From: Halictus rubicundus
Taxonomy: Eukaryota; Arthropoda; Insecta; Hymenoptera; Halictidae
Direction: 5' to 3'
Assembly: GCF_050948215.1 (NCBI RefSeq)
Contig: NC_135151.1
Coordinates: forward strand, 7,356,220 to 7,420,219
Length of the DNA stretch: 64,000 nucleotides
Shown here piece by piece: positions 11,701-21,712 of the stretch. A program made the translations under genes and the position numbers. Numbering within the stretch: position 1 is the stretch's first letter; every line of letters starts with the position of its first letter. The notes beneath the pieces were generated by a model. The model was not told where the DNA came from. It was given only the letters and a program-made list of their open reading frames with translations, and did not search any database.

Positions 11701-14700
11701 CCAAAACAAGCATCATAGTAATCAACATATTCTATCAATGAAGTACCAGTTTCCTGATTGCAATACCCGTCGAAATTGAGTTTCTTTTTATCGTTAAATT
11801 TCTTCATTTACAAGACTGCCATTTTTGAATACTTACTACCATCAACGAATAGAGCGTATATTTACTGCTACACTCTGAAGAAACCATCTCGTGAGGCTGT
11901 TGTCAATATGTTTGCTTCTCTGCTGATGTAAAAAGGATACACGCTGATATTATTTTATATATAAATATTATTAATATTTGATTGATAAATTATATTTGAA
12001 AGTGAAATTAAATATCTAAATAAAAACTGGTGATAGGATCTTGAAGATCATGTACTTCAAAATAGTATACTACAAACCTGTAGACTATGATAGTATTTCT
12101 AGATCGAAAGGCTTCACCACATTTGCAAACTACTATAAGAATACAGCACAAAAAAGAATAATAAAATATACCACTTGTAATTCCTGGCATACGTTAGAGG
12201 TATTCACGAAAATTGATATTCTTCCTCATAGGTCAGAACATGCTTCATCTCATTACCATCGAGGCAAAACACAATTAAAGCAACTTGTCGCTATGAATGT
12301 CAACTAGCGTTACAAAAGACTAAACTATTCTCCTGCCTACACAATCATCATAACTGCACAACCACACAGGGAAAACTGTGCATCTAAACATGCTAACTCT
12401 GAAAGAACAATCCATTATACTTCAAAACTTCTTGCAGTCTCAAAGTAACCGAAGAAACAAGACTCTTAGGCCATTTGTCAGCTATAATTCCTCATCTTCA
12501 GAATACAAACGAGAGTCAATAAATCGTAAGACACAATGCGAAAAAGGCAACCTAAGGACAAGTCTTTTAAGCCATTTCGTTTAGAAATCTGTGTCCTTGA
12601 AACTGAAACGAGTTTCAATAATTTTCAAGATACAACTAACCAAAGAACCGAGTCTTTCAGACTATTTGGCCGGCTATACATATAATCCCTCGATCTAAAA
12701 ATGCAAAAACGAAAAAAAAAAAGGCAACAGTCTTTCACGAATGTCAAAAAGTCGCGCGTCCCACCGCCGAGAAAAGAAAATAGCCGAAGAAACGAGTTTT
12801 TCGTGCCATTTTGTCCACGATTCCTCGTCCTCGAACCGGCAGTGAATCGCGGCGAAGAATGGCACACCCGGCGAGGACAAGTGTACCTGTTGAAGGCTTG
12901 ACAAGGAAAAGTCACTTGTGTAATCGTGTACGAGCGTTCGCGAACGTGCACGAGTCGCGTGTTCGTCAGTACCGTAAGTTCGTAGCTCATAGAGCACGGT
13001 TCAACGTCCTATTTAAGCGTTGCACGCGGCGGGGACGGTGGATTTCAAGTGGAACAATAAATTCGAGAAGAGAGACGGTGGAATGCGTCGGGAACGACAA
13101 TATGCTCGTCGATTTGAATCGCGCGTGCGTGGGCTGCTCTACGCGTTCGACGTCTTCTTCTCTCGTACGAGACCGAGATTGCAAGCTCGACAAGAAGAAA
13201 AAGAGGAGAAGGAAAATATCAACTCGATTGTTCCCTGCGATCGTTCTTCGAGAGACCGTGACTGTTTCGCGAGCCTCGGAGCCGCGTGTTTTCGATCCGC
13301 GTGCACCGTCAGCAGAATCGCGGGTACATTTATTTTTAACCGGTTAGAAAGACGCTTTTATGGACGATGATGGTATTAACGGTAACGCGCGCTACCACCA
13401 CGGAAAAACTCGATTCGATCTGGCTAATGGTCTTACAAACGCAGCTATTCATAAGCGGTGATCGCAACAGGTTCCAAGGAAACATTGCGCGTTTATGAAC
13501 CGTGCAGAAGATACGGCTTCATGCTGTCCCGGACGGAAGATATGCGAGAGATGCTGTAACGAACGCGTGACCGTAAAAATGTAACTGTAGACGCTTATCT
13601 TACGCTTTATGGAATCGGCGATTAGGCGAGCGGGCCGCGGGCGGAGCCGCCATCTTTACGGTACGCTGAGCTGGTCGATTTGATTTTTATGCGTTCGAAC
13701 GTTCATTTCTTCGTTTTCTGCGCGTTTGCGGAGCGGTGAATTTGTTTTGTTGTCGTTGTAGGTGTAGCAGGACAAATTTACTCACGTATGTGTAAACGTT
13801 AGGGCTGCTCTATAAAAGTTTCAACTAACAGTTCTGGAATGTATGTTGATTCAAATGATCGAGAATGTACGCAATTTTGTACTGTGCGATTGCGTTCGTA
13901 ATAGGAAAAAGTAAGATTGATTTGCATCGATCGGTGTGACAAGAATTAATGTTTTTAAACTATCAGTATAAAATAGAAATAAAATAGAAATTAAAATAGG
14001 GTATAAAATAGAAATTTCATTCATAGTCAAAGCGATTTTACAGCTGAATTTCCAAGAATGAGAATCACACGGCAATTTTTTCCTGATCGTGCAATAAAAT
14101 GAAGACATTACGAGGCGTTTGTATAATTTTCATTCGTTCATGTTTTGATGACACTACTCACGATATTATCATTGTGTAAAATGCTAGCAGGTGGAAATTA
14201 CGTTACACATGCTGAAATAATCGCTTTTAAAATCCAATGAAATGTTAAAATATCCCACAGCAAATTTTCCCGATGGATTACAGTTAGACGGAGTAAAGTC
14301 TCTAACATATTTTTTATGAACTTCCGAGTAACTACGAATGCAGAGAGGTATGAAATAAATGGTAGCCATAAAAGTGTGACCGATAAATCTTTATGCACAT
14401 TCCAACGTTCATGGATTATTTTATGAACGCCAGTCCAACAGAATCAAATAGGCAAGATTGACAAAATCAATTAGAAAGTTGAAAATATTAATTCGAAAAT
14501 TTCTCGTGGTAAGAACAGAGCAGAGATGCCGATAATGTTTGTCACCGTACATGTTCTCGCGTATTTTAAAACTGTATAAATACCATGAATGCATAAAGGT
14601 CCACGGTCTGCTAAATTAGGTAGTACTGGAGTATGTAACATACCCAAATGAGAACGTTGAGGGAGCAGAAGACGTGCCTGATGCACGTGTATCCTGTGCG

Positions 14701-14706
14701 GCCCAT
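5703..14706 (-). CDS. Tetraspanin (TSPAN4/TSPAN9-like)
   Basis: Four coding exons read on the minus strand: 14644-14706 (start), 8614-8805, 7932-8126 and 5703-6038 (stop). All junctions are phase 0 with GT/AG borders; the product is 261 aa, normal for the family. Membrane segments lie at about residues 11-38, 55-77, 86-107 and 217-244. The large extracellular loop (about 108-216) has the diagnostic CCG (153-155), PDSCC (175-179) and GC (Cys204) cysteines, plus two N-glycosylation sites (Asn128, Asn132). Cysteines next to the membrane (Cys8, Cys14, Cys23, Cys25) are likely palmitoylated. Tetraspanins organise membrane microdomains with integrins and other partners. The text CCGVRDYTDWF closely resembles vertebrate TSPAN9, hence the subfamily call. 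The ATG chosen is the first in frame before MGRTGYTCIRHVF. Intron 1 is 5.8 kb. A 5' UTR exon may lie near 18 kb. Confidence 0.93.
6570..7100 (+). mobile_element. Transposon relic with DUF4817-like helix-turn-helix
   Basis: Lies inside the last tetraspanin intron. After a poly(T) run, a plus-strand frame at 6770-7015 contains FSFGEQLEMLLICGESKRN followed by an LYDERYLNFFGRL-like stretch. This matches the pattern of DUF4817, a helix-turn-helix domain that is often part of insect transposons (first helix ending IYGE-like, then an A..LY.ERYP stretch). The frame ends at about 80 residues, so this is a fragment. Its borders are approximate. Confidence 0.45.
9128..9309. mobile_element. Family A miniature element in tetraspanin intron 1
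   Basis: Left end TTAGACTGCGAATCTTTATG; right end AAATCCGCAGACTA, an imperfect inverted copy. The interior text (GACAGAAATTGATGAAAATG, then GACAATTTTAATAA) resembles the 163-bp satellite monomer at 15547-17013. Confidence 0.6.
12440..12850. repeat. Degenerate tandem repeat in tetraspanin intron 1
   Basis: The phrase GAAGAAACRAGWYTYTT followed by GCCATTTTGTC-like and TCCTCATC-like text recurs near 12450, 12640 and 12790, with AAAAAGGCAAC blocks near 12540 and 12715. Units are of unequal length (150-190 bp) and strongly diverged. Confidence 0.4.
13646..13656 (-). promoter_or_regulatory. YY1/Pho-type site in a GC-rich intronic island
   Basis: The bases GCCGCCATCTT are the reverse complement of AAGATGGCGGC, the classic YY1 (Pleiohomeotic) core. 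It sits in a GC-rich patch at about 13620-13680, within intron 1 and about 1 kb downstream of the tetraspanin start exon. This could mark an alternative promoter or a Polycomb-type element. Function is inference. Confidence 0.35.
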
Positions 14707-15546
14707 GGCTCGTTCCTTCGGCCGATCCTCGCAGCAAAGGGACTGGCAGTGTTTCCTGGAACCACCGGAAGCGCAACATTGTAATTCCCTTCTTGCAACC
14801 ATACTTTCAACGCAATTCTCCACCGCGTCTTCCCCCGGTGCTATTTTAATTGTCCATCGCGTTACCAATTATTTCAGCTCGTCGCGCATGGTACCCGCTA
14901 AGAAAATGATCTAATGCGATCTAAACTCTTTCTCTCTCTCTCTCTCTAACTAGCAATCAACTCTTGAAGAGCCTAACAAATTATAGGATGATCTTGACTT
15001 GACTGACGCTGTCAAGACGAAAGAAAATCGCGTGCGAACTGTGCATCGCGCCAAATTACCGAGAAATGCGTTGACCACCGACGAAATTGAACATTGGCGA
15101 GATGAACGAAGGCGGAAGAAGATGGAGAGAAGAAGGAGAGGCGGTAGAAGATGACAAGAAGAAGCAGAGGAAGGTGAAGATAAAGCGGCACGGAACCGAC
15201 GGGCACGCGACGATTACGTATTCCGCTCGAGCGGACTGCCTTGAGCGAGCGAACCCCGCGATTATTTCATTCCGACTTCGTCTCGTTACCGATTCACGGA
15301 ACCACGGTAAACATAACTATGATCGCAGGTGTGCGGATGAATATTAACGCGTTGGCAAACCTATTTGCGGGACATCGCGTGGCCACCCGCGCGCTACTCG
15401 CTACGAAAGCAAAAGATATTTATTGGCAACGCGTCAGAATCTATAAAAATCGTTATCGAAATTTATAGACTGCAACTACGTACGGACAAGCATCGTGCGA
15501 GATCACCAGACTGCGGATATCTTTATGCGGAAGAAAAGTGTCCCGA
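14707..15546. other. Upstream of the tetraspanin start codon
   Basis: Includes probable 5' UTR next to the start exon; candidate acceptors of the form TTCCAG and GCCAG lie about 50-70 bp before the ATG on the minus strand. A (TC)n run lies at 14929-14947. A family A terminus (AGACTGCGGATATCTTTATG) lies near 15508 and abuts the satellite. No other gene seen. Confidence 0.4.
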
Positions 15547-17013
15547 GTCAATTCTATGGGACAGAAGATAGATGAAAATGTCTTTGTTCGTTGAATAATT
15601 TTAATAAATAGCGATTCAAGTAGTATCGTTCTGAAATTTTTCTAATATAAAAAATGACTCCAACGTGATTCTGATTCTGTTTTTCGAAAAGATTTTTAAA
15701 TGTGACTAAGTCAATTGTATGGGACAGAGGATACATGAAAATGTCTTTGTTCGTTGAATAATTTTAACAAATTGCAAGTCAGGTAGTATCGTTCTGAAAT
15801 TTATCTAATATAAAAACTGACTCCAACGTGATTCTGAATCTGTTTTTCGAAAAGATTTTTAAATGTGACTAAGTCAATTGTATGGGACAGAGGATACATG
15901 AAAATGTCTTTGTTCGTTGAATAATTTTAATAAATAGCGATTCAAGTAGTATCGTTCTGAAATTTTTCTAATATAAAAAATGACTCCAACGTGATTCTGA
16001 TTCTGTTTTTCGAAAAGATTTTTAAATGTGACTAAGTCAATTGTATGGGACAGAGGATACACGAAAATGTCTTTGTTCGTTGAATAATTTTAACAAATTG
16101 CAAGTCAGGTAGTATCGTTCTGAAATTTATCGAATATAAAAACTGACTCCAACGTGATTCTGAATCTGTTTTTCGAAAAGATTTTTAAATGTGACTAAGT
16201 CAATTGTATGGGACAGAGGATACATGAAAATGTCTTTGTTCGTTGAATAATTTTAATAAATAGCGATTCAAGTAGTATCGTTCTGAAATTTTTCTAATAT
16301 AAAAAATGACTCCAACGTGATTCTGATTCTGTTTTTCGAAAAGATTTTTAAATGTGACTAAGTCAATTGTATGGGACAGAGGATACACGAAAATGTCTTT
16401 GTTCGTTGAATAATTTTAACAAATTGCAAGTCAGGTAGTATCGTTCTGAAATTTATCTAATATAAAAACTGACTCCAACGTGATTCTGAATCTGTTTTTC
16501 GAAAAGATTTTTAAATGTGACTAAGTCAATTGTATGGGACAGAGGATACATGAAAATGTCTTTGTTCGTTGAATAATTTTAATAAATAGCGATTCAAGTA
16601 GTATCGTTCTGAAATTTTTATAATATAAAAAATGACTCCAACGTGATTCTGATTCTGTTTTTCGAAAAGATTTTTAAATGTGACTAAGTCAATTGTATGG
16701 GACAGAGGATACACGAAAATGTCTTTGTTCGTTGAATAATTTTAACAAATTGCAAGTCAGGTAGTATCGTTCTGAAATTTATCTAATATAAAAACTGACT
16801 CCAACGTGATTCTGAATCTGTTTTTCGAAAAGATTTTTAAATGTGACTAAGTCAATTGTATGGGACAGAGGATACATGAAAATGTCATTGTTCGTTGAAT
16901 AATTTTAACAAGTTGCAAGTCAGGTAGTATCGTTCTGAAATTTATCTAATATAAAAACTGACTCCAACGTGATTCTGAATCTGTTTTTCGAAAAGATTTT
17001 TAAATTTGACACA
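15547..17013. repeat. 163-bp satellite arranged as 326-bp A-B dimers
   Basis: Nine monomers begin at 15547, 15710, 15873, 16036, 16199, 16362, 16525, 16688 and 16851, exactly 163 bp apart with no net indel. Monomers alternate between type A (AATAAATAGCGATTCAAGTAG) and type B (AACAAATTGCAAGTCAGGTAG) in the order ABABABAB, then a final B-like copy. Same-type copies are nearly identical while A and B differ at several sites, so amplification happened as dimers. Each monomer holds GAAAATGTCTTTGTTCGTTG and ATTCTGTTTTTCGAAAAG-type blocks. The repeated 62-residue minus-strand frames are a by-product of the repetition and not genes. Confidence 0.95.
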
Positions 17014-17442
17014 TGATTTAGGTATCTCCATTGGAAAAATAGTGTTCTGGTAAACTGCAGATTTAAAAACGACGAGAACGTTGAAAGAGTTAGAGTGCAC
17101 CTCTTCGAGTTATTAAAATCGTTAAGAGAAGAAGTGTGCACATGTTTATCAGATTCGTACCTCTTGTAGTTGATGCAGACAATTTTTATCTTGCAAAAAG
17201 ATCTGCGGTGTAGTAATTAAGAAATTGTGAAGCAACGTCTGATGTAACATGGTAATTAGAAAAATATATGAAAATCATTAAAAAGGCGTGCAGAATATAA
17301 TAACGGATTACGTACACATAATTCTTGTACAACACTCCATCTTTATATTAAAACTGAAGAGAAGCATCTGCTGAAGGTACTGCGATGCATAGACTGAATG
17401 ATGTATTTATTAATGTTACCTTACATTATGTTTCGATAAAGA

Positions 17443-17760
17443 AGAACCAAGCTAGATATAACATGAACAATATTCGTGCAATCATCGCCAAAAAATAGCA
17501 ACTTCTATTACTTTTTTTTAAAAAAAGAACCAAGCTAAATATAACATGAACATTCTGCTTGCAACCTTCACCCAAAAATAGCAAACTTTCATTACTCCTT
17601 CAAGAAAGAACTGAAATAGAATAAACATTCTTCTCGAGGCTTCATCCAAGAGAATAATAAATTTCTATTGCGTTTTTAAAACAGAAATAAAGCAAACATA
17701 ACACAATCCTGTTGCGCTCAGTCATCACTGGAAAATACCAAACTCTTGTTCCTCTGCATC
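17443..17760. repeat. Degenerate tandem repeat, about 80 bp, four copies
   Basis: Units start near 17443, 17526, 17607 and 17683 with AGAACCAAGCTAAATATAAC-like text, then AACATGAACATTC, a TTCATCCAA-like block and AATAGCAAACTTTCATTAC. Later copies are more diverged. The stretch between the satellite and this array (17014-17442) holds nothing I recognise. Confidence 0.7.
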
Positions 17761-17984
17761 CTAAACAAGAAATCAGACAAGCCAATGACAAATACATTTC
17801 CCACACTCGTCACAGAAGAAGAACACTACATACGATGTCTTTAACAACGATGTCACAACGACGGTTTATAATTAACGAAGCCTGTTTGATCACCTGTGTC
17901 CAATTAATTAAACCGAACCGACACGCCCTCGATCGTCATAAAACTTGATTTCTCCGTTGACTCTCTGATTTCTTACGAACTTAC

Positions 17985-18400
17985 AGATCAACTTTTCAGC
18001 GAGATGGCTCCCATTTTGGTAGGAAAAGAGCTGCGGCACGAGGCTCAACTTTCCGGCACGCGAACGCGTCGATCCGCTCGTACCGGTTGACTGATCGAGC
18101 GATCGAGCGATCCTCGCCGGTCGAGGATCCGTTCCGGTGTGCTCGGAAACCGGGTCGACGCGATTGGCTCCCTGGCCCCATCTGGGCCTTCTAGGTCCCC
18201 TAACGGGACACACGCAGGCCGACAGAGGGGCCTCTCTCACCTATACGAGATATCCCGATCACGATCATGATCGCGTGGGTCCCCCGCTTCAAGGTGGAGG
18301 AGAATCGCCGACGGGACTATACGCTAGCTCGTCACTTTCCTACGAACGCATGCTGAGACCGCATGAGAGAGGCCTCAAGGCCGCCGGAAATCTCGAGGCG
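17985..18400 (-). promoter_or_regulatory. Candidate promoter and 5' UTR exon of the tetraspanin gene
   Basis: A GC-rich island read on the minus strand ends in a full-consensus splice donor, GATCT|GTAAGT (donor G at 17984). The next acceptor on this strand could be the one just before the tetraspanin ATG at 14706, making an intron of about 3.2 kb that contains both tandem arrays. It carries a short upstream frame, ATG at 18014 to TGA at 17988 (MGAISLKS), that could damp translation. The 5' edge and the link to the tetraspanin are inference. Confidence 0.35.
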
Positions 18401-18481
18401 TGTTTTCCTCTCGAAAGAATTGCAATTTATCTGACGTCGCGAACCACGGTGGTCCATAATATTAATTTAACGACAAGTTGA

Positions 18482-20389
18482 ATTTTCGAGAAAAAGAGTT
18501 CCATGCTGAAACCACCACTGCCGGTCGAATGGCTGGTTTCAAAATTTTTATTTTCTGCGAATTAAATTCGCAAATCAATTGTAAATATTTTTGGCTAAAT
18601 CATTTTCCAATGGTTTATCATTGACTCCGCTGAATCCTGATTTAGGATCACTGTTCGACGACTATCTGAACGTTCTTTCGAGATCGACGCGTATTTTTAA
18701 TTCGCCGACCGATCTATCGAACGCTCGAGAGGTTTCCGATGATCTCTGGATCCTCCACTCTTCCAAAGCGCTTGTAACTTTCCGCCGCTAACGATTCTGG
18801 AGTTGATTCGTTTTCGCACGTCCCTGTTGCTTTTCTATTTTGAACTGTGCCAGACGAGTTCTCACAATTCTTATTACACTAAATAATATAATAAGCATAA
18901 ATAAAGCAGGACTGCTATTTCTGCTAAGCAGATCTACCATAATTCCTAGGGAATGGAGTAACTTTCTGTTATGTCAGAGCACGCTATAATACTCGGTGCT
19001 CTGTTTCCACATATGAAAAATTGAATTCATTCCTTTCGATTTTATTATACGTTATCGTTCCTGCACGATTAGCTGCGCGTTTCAAAACCGCGGAAAATGA
19101 CAGCTCTCTGAACCGTCAAAAGTCATCGTTACGGTCGGCTGGTCACGATATTCGTGTCACGTTTCTTAGTTCGCGTCGACGTCGTCTCACCTGTGCAAAG
19201 AAATTCGTCCTCGTGACGCCATTAAACTGGCAATTTGCGCCTTCTGTTGACTGGAGTGAAAAACTCTATGCATTTACAATATCCGGGAATTCGTAAAACG
19301 AAGAAGATTGCTCTCCTGTTATTACTTTCTAGAGTATTTCACGATCTGTTTCTTGAAAAAGATGGATACAGCTGTTCACAGTACTGTTGTGAGTTCATGA
19401 GTCTTCTTACGAAACAAAAACAACGAATAAATTACTGGTTTTTAGACATTTTAATCGATAGAACAATAGTTTATCTGTTAAGCAGAATAAACCATCGCAT
19501 TTCAATAAATCTATAGACAAAAGATGGAGTGTCAAGAGAAATCAATGGCTTTCTTTGTTCATGTTTGATGTCCAATAACTCCATTGGACGGAGCAACAGT
19601 TTATTTTCTAAACAGAAGAATCCAGCACTTTTCATGAAATTTATAGATAAAAGATGGAATCCGCGAACTCTTCGCACGCTATACTAAACAAAACTTAATG
19701 ACCCTTTTTATCCATCTTTTATTCAAATCGTTCCTTTCTCCGCCTTTCATAAAATAATCAGTGAAAAGAGAAATTAGCATAAAGAAATCCACGGTCTCCA
19801 TCGATGACGTCTCGTTCGAACAAAGAAACTTTGAATAAATCGGTTCAGTTTCACGCGACGAATGCGCTTCGTTCCCGAGATTAGAGAGCACGATAGTCCC
19901 TCAACCTGCGAGGCTAGAAGTTCTCAGAGGCTGGTTGACAATTCAGTGAAACCGTTGATCCTAATTACGCGGGATCCTCGCACGATCTAACAGCGAGCCG
20001 AGTTCGCTAGAAGGAAAATGGAGGCCCGGTTCCTAATGAGAACGAACCACGATGCACGGAGAGTAAAATCGCGGCGGGGATCTTTTATTCAGCGGATCGA
20101 CCAGCGTCGACCGATCCATTATTTACACGTGCACATGATGTTTAATGCATGGAAAAAGTGTGTCGAACACGCCGACACTGTTTACAGAGATCCCCATTGT
20201 AGATACAATGACCGTGCACCATGGATTCCGTTGCCGGGCCTTTACAATTCTAAAAAGACACGCCATGTTTTCCCTGAAACTCGCTGCTATTCTTAACGCT
20301 GTCACGTGGCGCTTGTAGATTGCAGTTTGGTAGCGCTTTATATCTCTTCCAATCGCATAGAATAAATGAAAAATTAGCGAGACAAATTT
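18482..20389. other. Intergenic stretch without a recognised gene
   Basis: AT-rich sequence with scattered short frames. None shows a conserved motif, a hydrophobic signal or paired splice sites. Confidence 0.45.
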
Positions 20390-20395
20390 TTTTTA

Positions 20396-20470
20396 CATTA
20401 AACCTACCGAAACTTCTTGTATACCTATTCCTACCGCGCGTGGTCAAAATGACCGGTCCTTAAAAGGTTA
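20396..20470. mobile_element. Family D miniature element, fragment
   Basis: Carries CATTAAACCTACCG and the hairpin GGTCAAAATGACCGG, both also found in the more complete copy at 31880-32054. The second terminus was not found. A nearby AT-rich 101-aa frame (20597-20902) is not recognised. Confidence 0.45.
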
Positions 20471-20970
20471 TTGTTTATACATTAAACGTAGATAATAGTC
20501 AATTTGTTGATGAATGAATTAGTAGATGAACAACTTCCATAAAATGACGATACAAATTTATTTCCGTATAATTTCAATTATACAAAAAATACTGCGATGC
20601 TCTCTCCTCGATTTACAAAATTGTACTGTGTCGTCCACCTTTGCGGTTTGGATGCATTTGCCATGAAACAGTATTATCAACCAGGCATTCATGTATCTTC
20701 TCTGGTTGCAGCAGAAAAAATTCTTAAAGTTGATAATTTAGCGTTGTTTAAAATTAAACCTCTCACAAATACCGACGATAATGAAGAAGACCGATTTTCG
20801 GATTTTCTAAACTGCATATACGTCCGTACATTTCATTTAATCATCTCATTATTTGATGAAACTATAAATTTATTCCGGTTTTTCAAATATTGTTTACCAT
20901 AGACGATATACAACAATGCGCTCCGCGTATGCGAATAAAACTGAAAAGGTACAATTATCGTGAAGAATGT

Positions 20971-21027
20971 AGTATAAAAGTACACATTCAAGAACGAAGT
21001 ATAAAACTATATACGTTCAAGAACGAG
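20971..21027. repeat. Two direct 27-30-bp repeats
   Basis: AGTATAAAAGTACACATTCA and AGTATAAAACTATATACGTT begin two adjacent units, each ending CAAGAACGA. They lie just before the hairpin at 21064. Confidence 0.6.
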
Positions 21028-21063
21028 GTGTTTCTTGGAGATTCTTCGGCGTCTCATCTCATC

Positions 21064-21114
21064 ATCGTATTTGGTGCTACGATTGATTCGCCTTATCGCA
21101 GCACCAAATACGAT
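21064..21114. repeat. Perfect 15-bp inverted repeat with 21-bp loop and T tract
   Basis: ATCGTATTTGGTGCT (21064-21078) pairs perfectly with AGCACCAAATACGAT (21100-21114), and TTTTTTA follows. In a eukaryote this could be a Pol III-type end, a cruciform or the end of an old element. It is too short for a typical animal pre-miRNA. Confidence 0.7.
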
Positions 21115-21531
21115 TTTTTAGCCTAACGAGATCGTACCCGTGGGTCGCAGAAAGCTATCAATCTCCGGGATAAATAAGTTAACGTCGCCGTTCATCGACC
21201 ACAATAATGCCCGCAGACGTTCCACAATAACGAACCGGGAACTGTGTCAGGTTCTTGACCAGTTTCTCTCTCGCGAAATAAACGCGACGAATCCGATTTG
21301 TACAAGAGACAATCAAGCCTTCAATTACCGTGAATTATCAGCGAGTTCGTCGACTTTACCTGTAGCCTTTGCCGGTTATCTCATTTCTCGTTTTCCTGCA
21401 AGAATGGGTTGGTGAGTTCCTGTTATCTCACTGTACTCTTCATCTTTGTTTCGGGTTCGTTTACACGCATTTTCAAACAACGTACCAGGCGGTATGCATT
21501 CGAATTTTTCGAGCCGATCGATACAGTGTTT

Positions 21532-21712
21532 ACTCGATATAAGCCGAAAACACAGGTCTAGCCAGGGACATATATCGGCCAGGAGATACTCTGATCCACG
21601 CCGAACGTAGAAAAGGACAACGAAGCTCTAGAGGCCTTGGTTCAGATGGATAGTGCGGATAGTTCTGGGACTTTTATCGGCTAGGCATTTGGGACATAGA
21701 GTAAACACTATA
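21532..21712. mobile_element. Diverged family B relative
   Basis: Starts ATACAGTGTTTACTCGATAT and ends GACATAGAGTAAACACTATA, an inverted pair bordered by TA. The internal palindrome seen in the other copies is eroded. It shares its subtype (GTTTACTCGA ends) with the copies at 41299 and 41570. Confidence 0.6.

Noticed and set aside
12811..13370. 178-aa and 116-aa plus-strand frames
   Set aside because: R- and S-rich translations in a GC-rich intronic patch, open in several frames at once, with no motif.
15554..16714. Four near-identical 60-62-residue minus-strand ORFs
   Set aside because: They are one frame of the 163-bp satellite read repeatedly. They have no start context or domain.
15547..17013. 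CRISPR array
   Set aside because: Repeats are contiguous 163-bp monomers without unique spacers, and the genome is eukaryotic.
20597..20902. 101-aa AT-rich plus frame near a family D fragment
   Set aside because: Considered as a transposase remnant, but no catalytic motif or known domain is visible.
21064..21114. Pre-microRNA
   Set aside because: The hairpin is only about 51 nt with a 15-bp stem, shorter than animal pre-miRNAs. No paired-arm seed conservation can be judged here.
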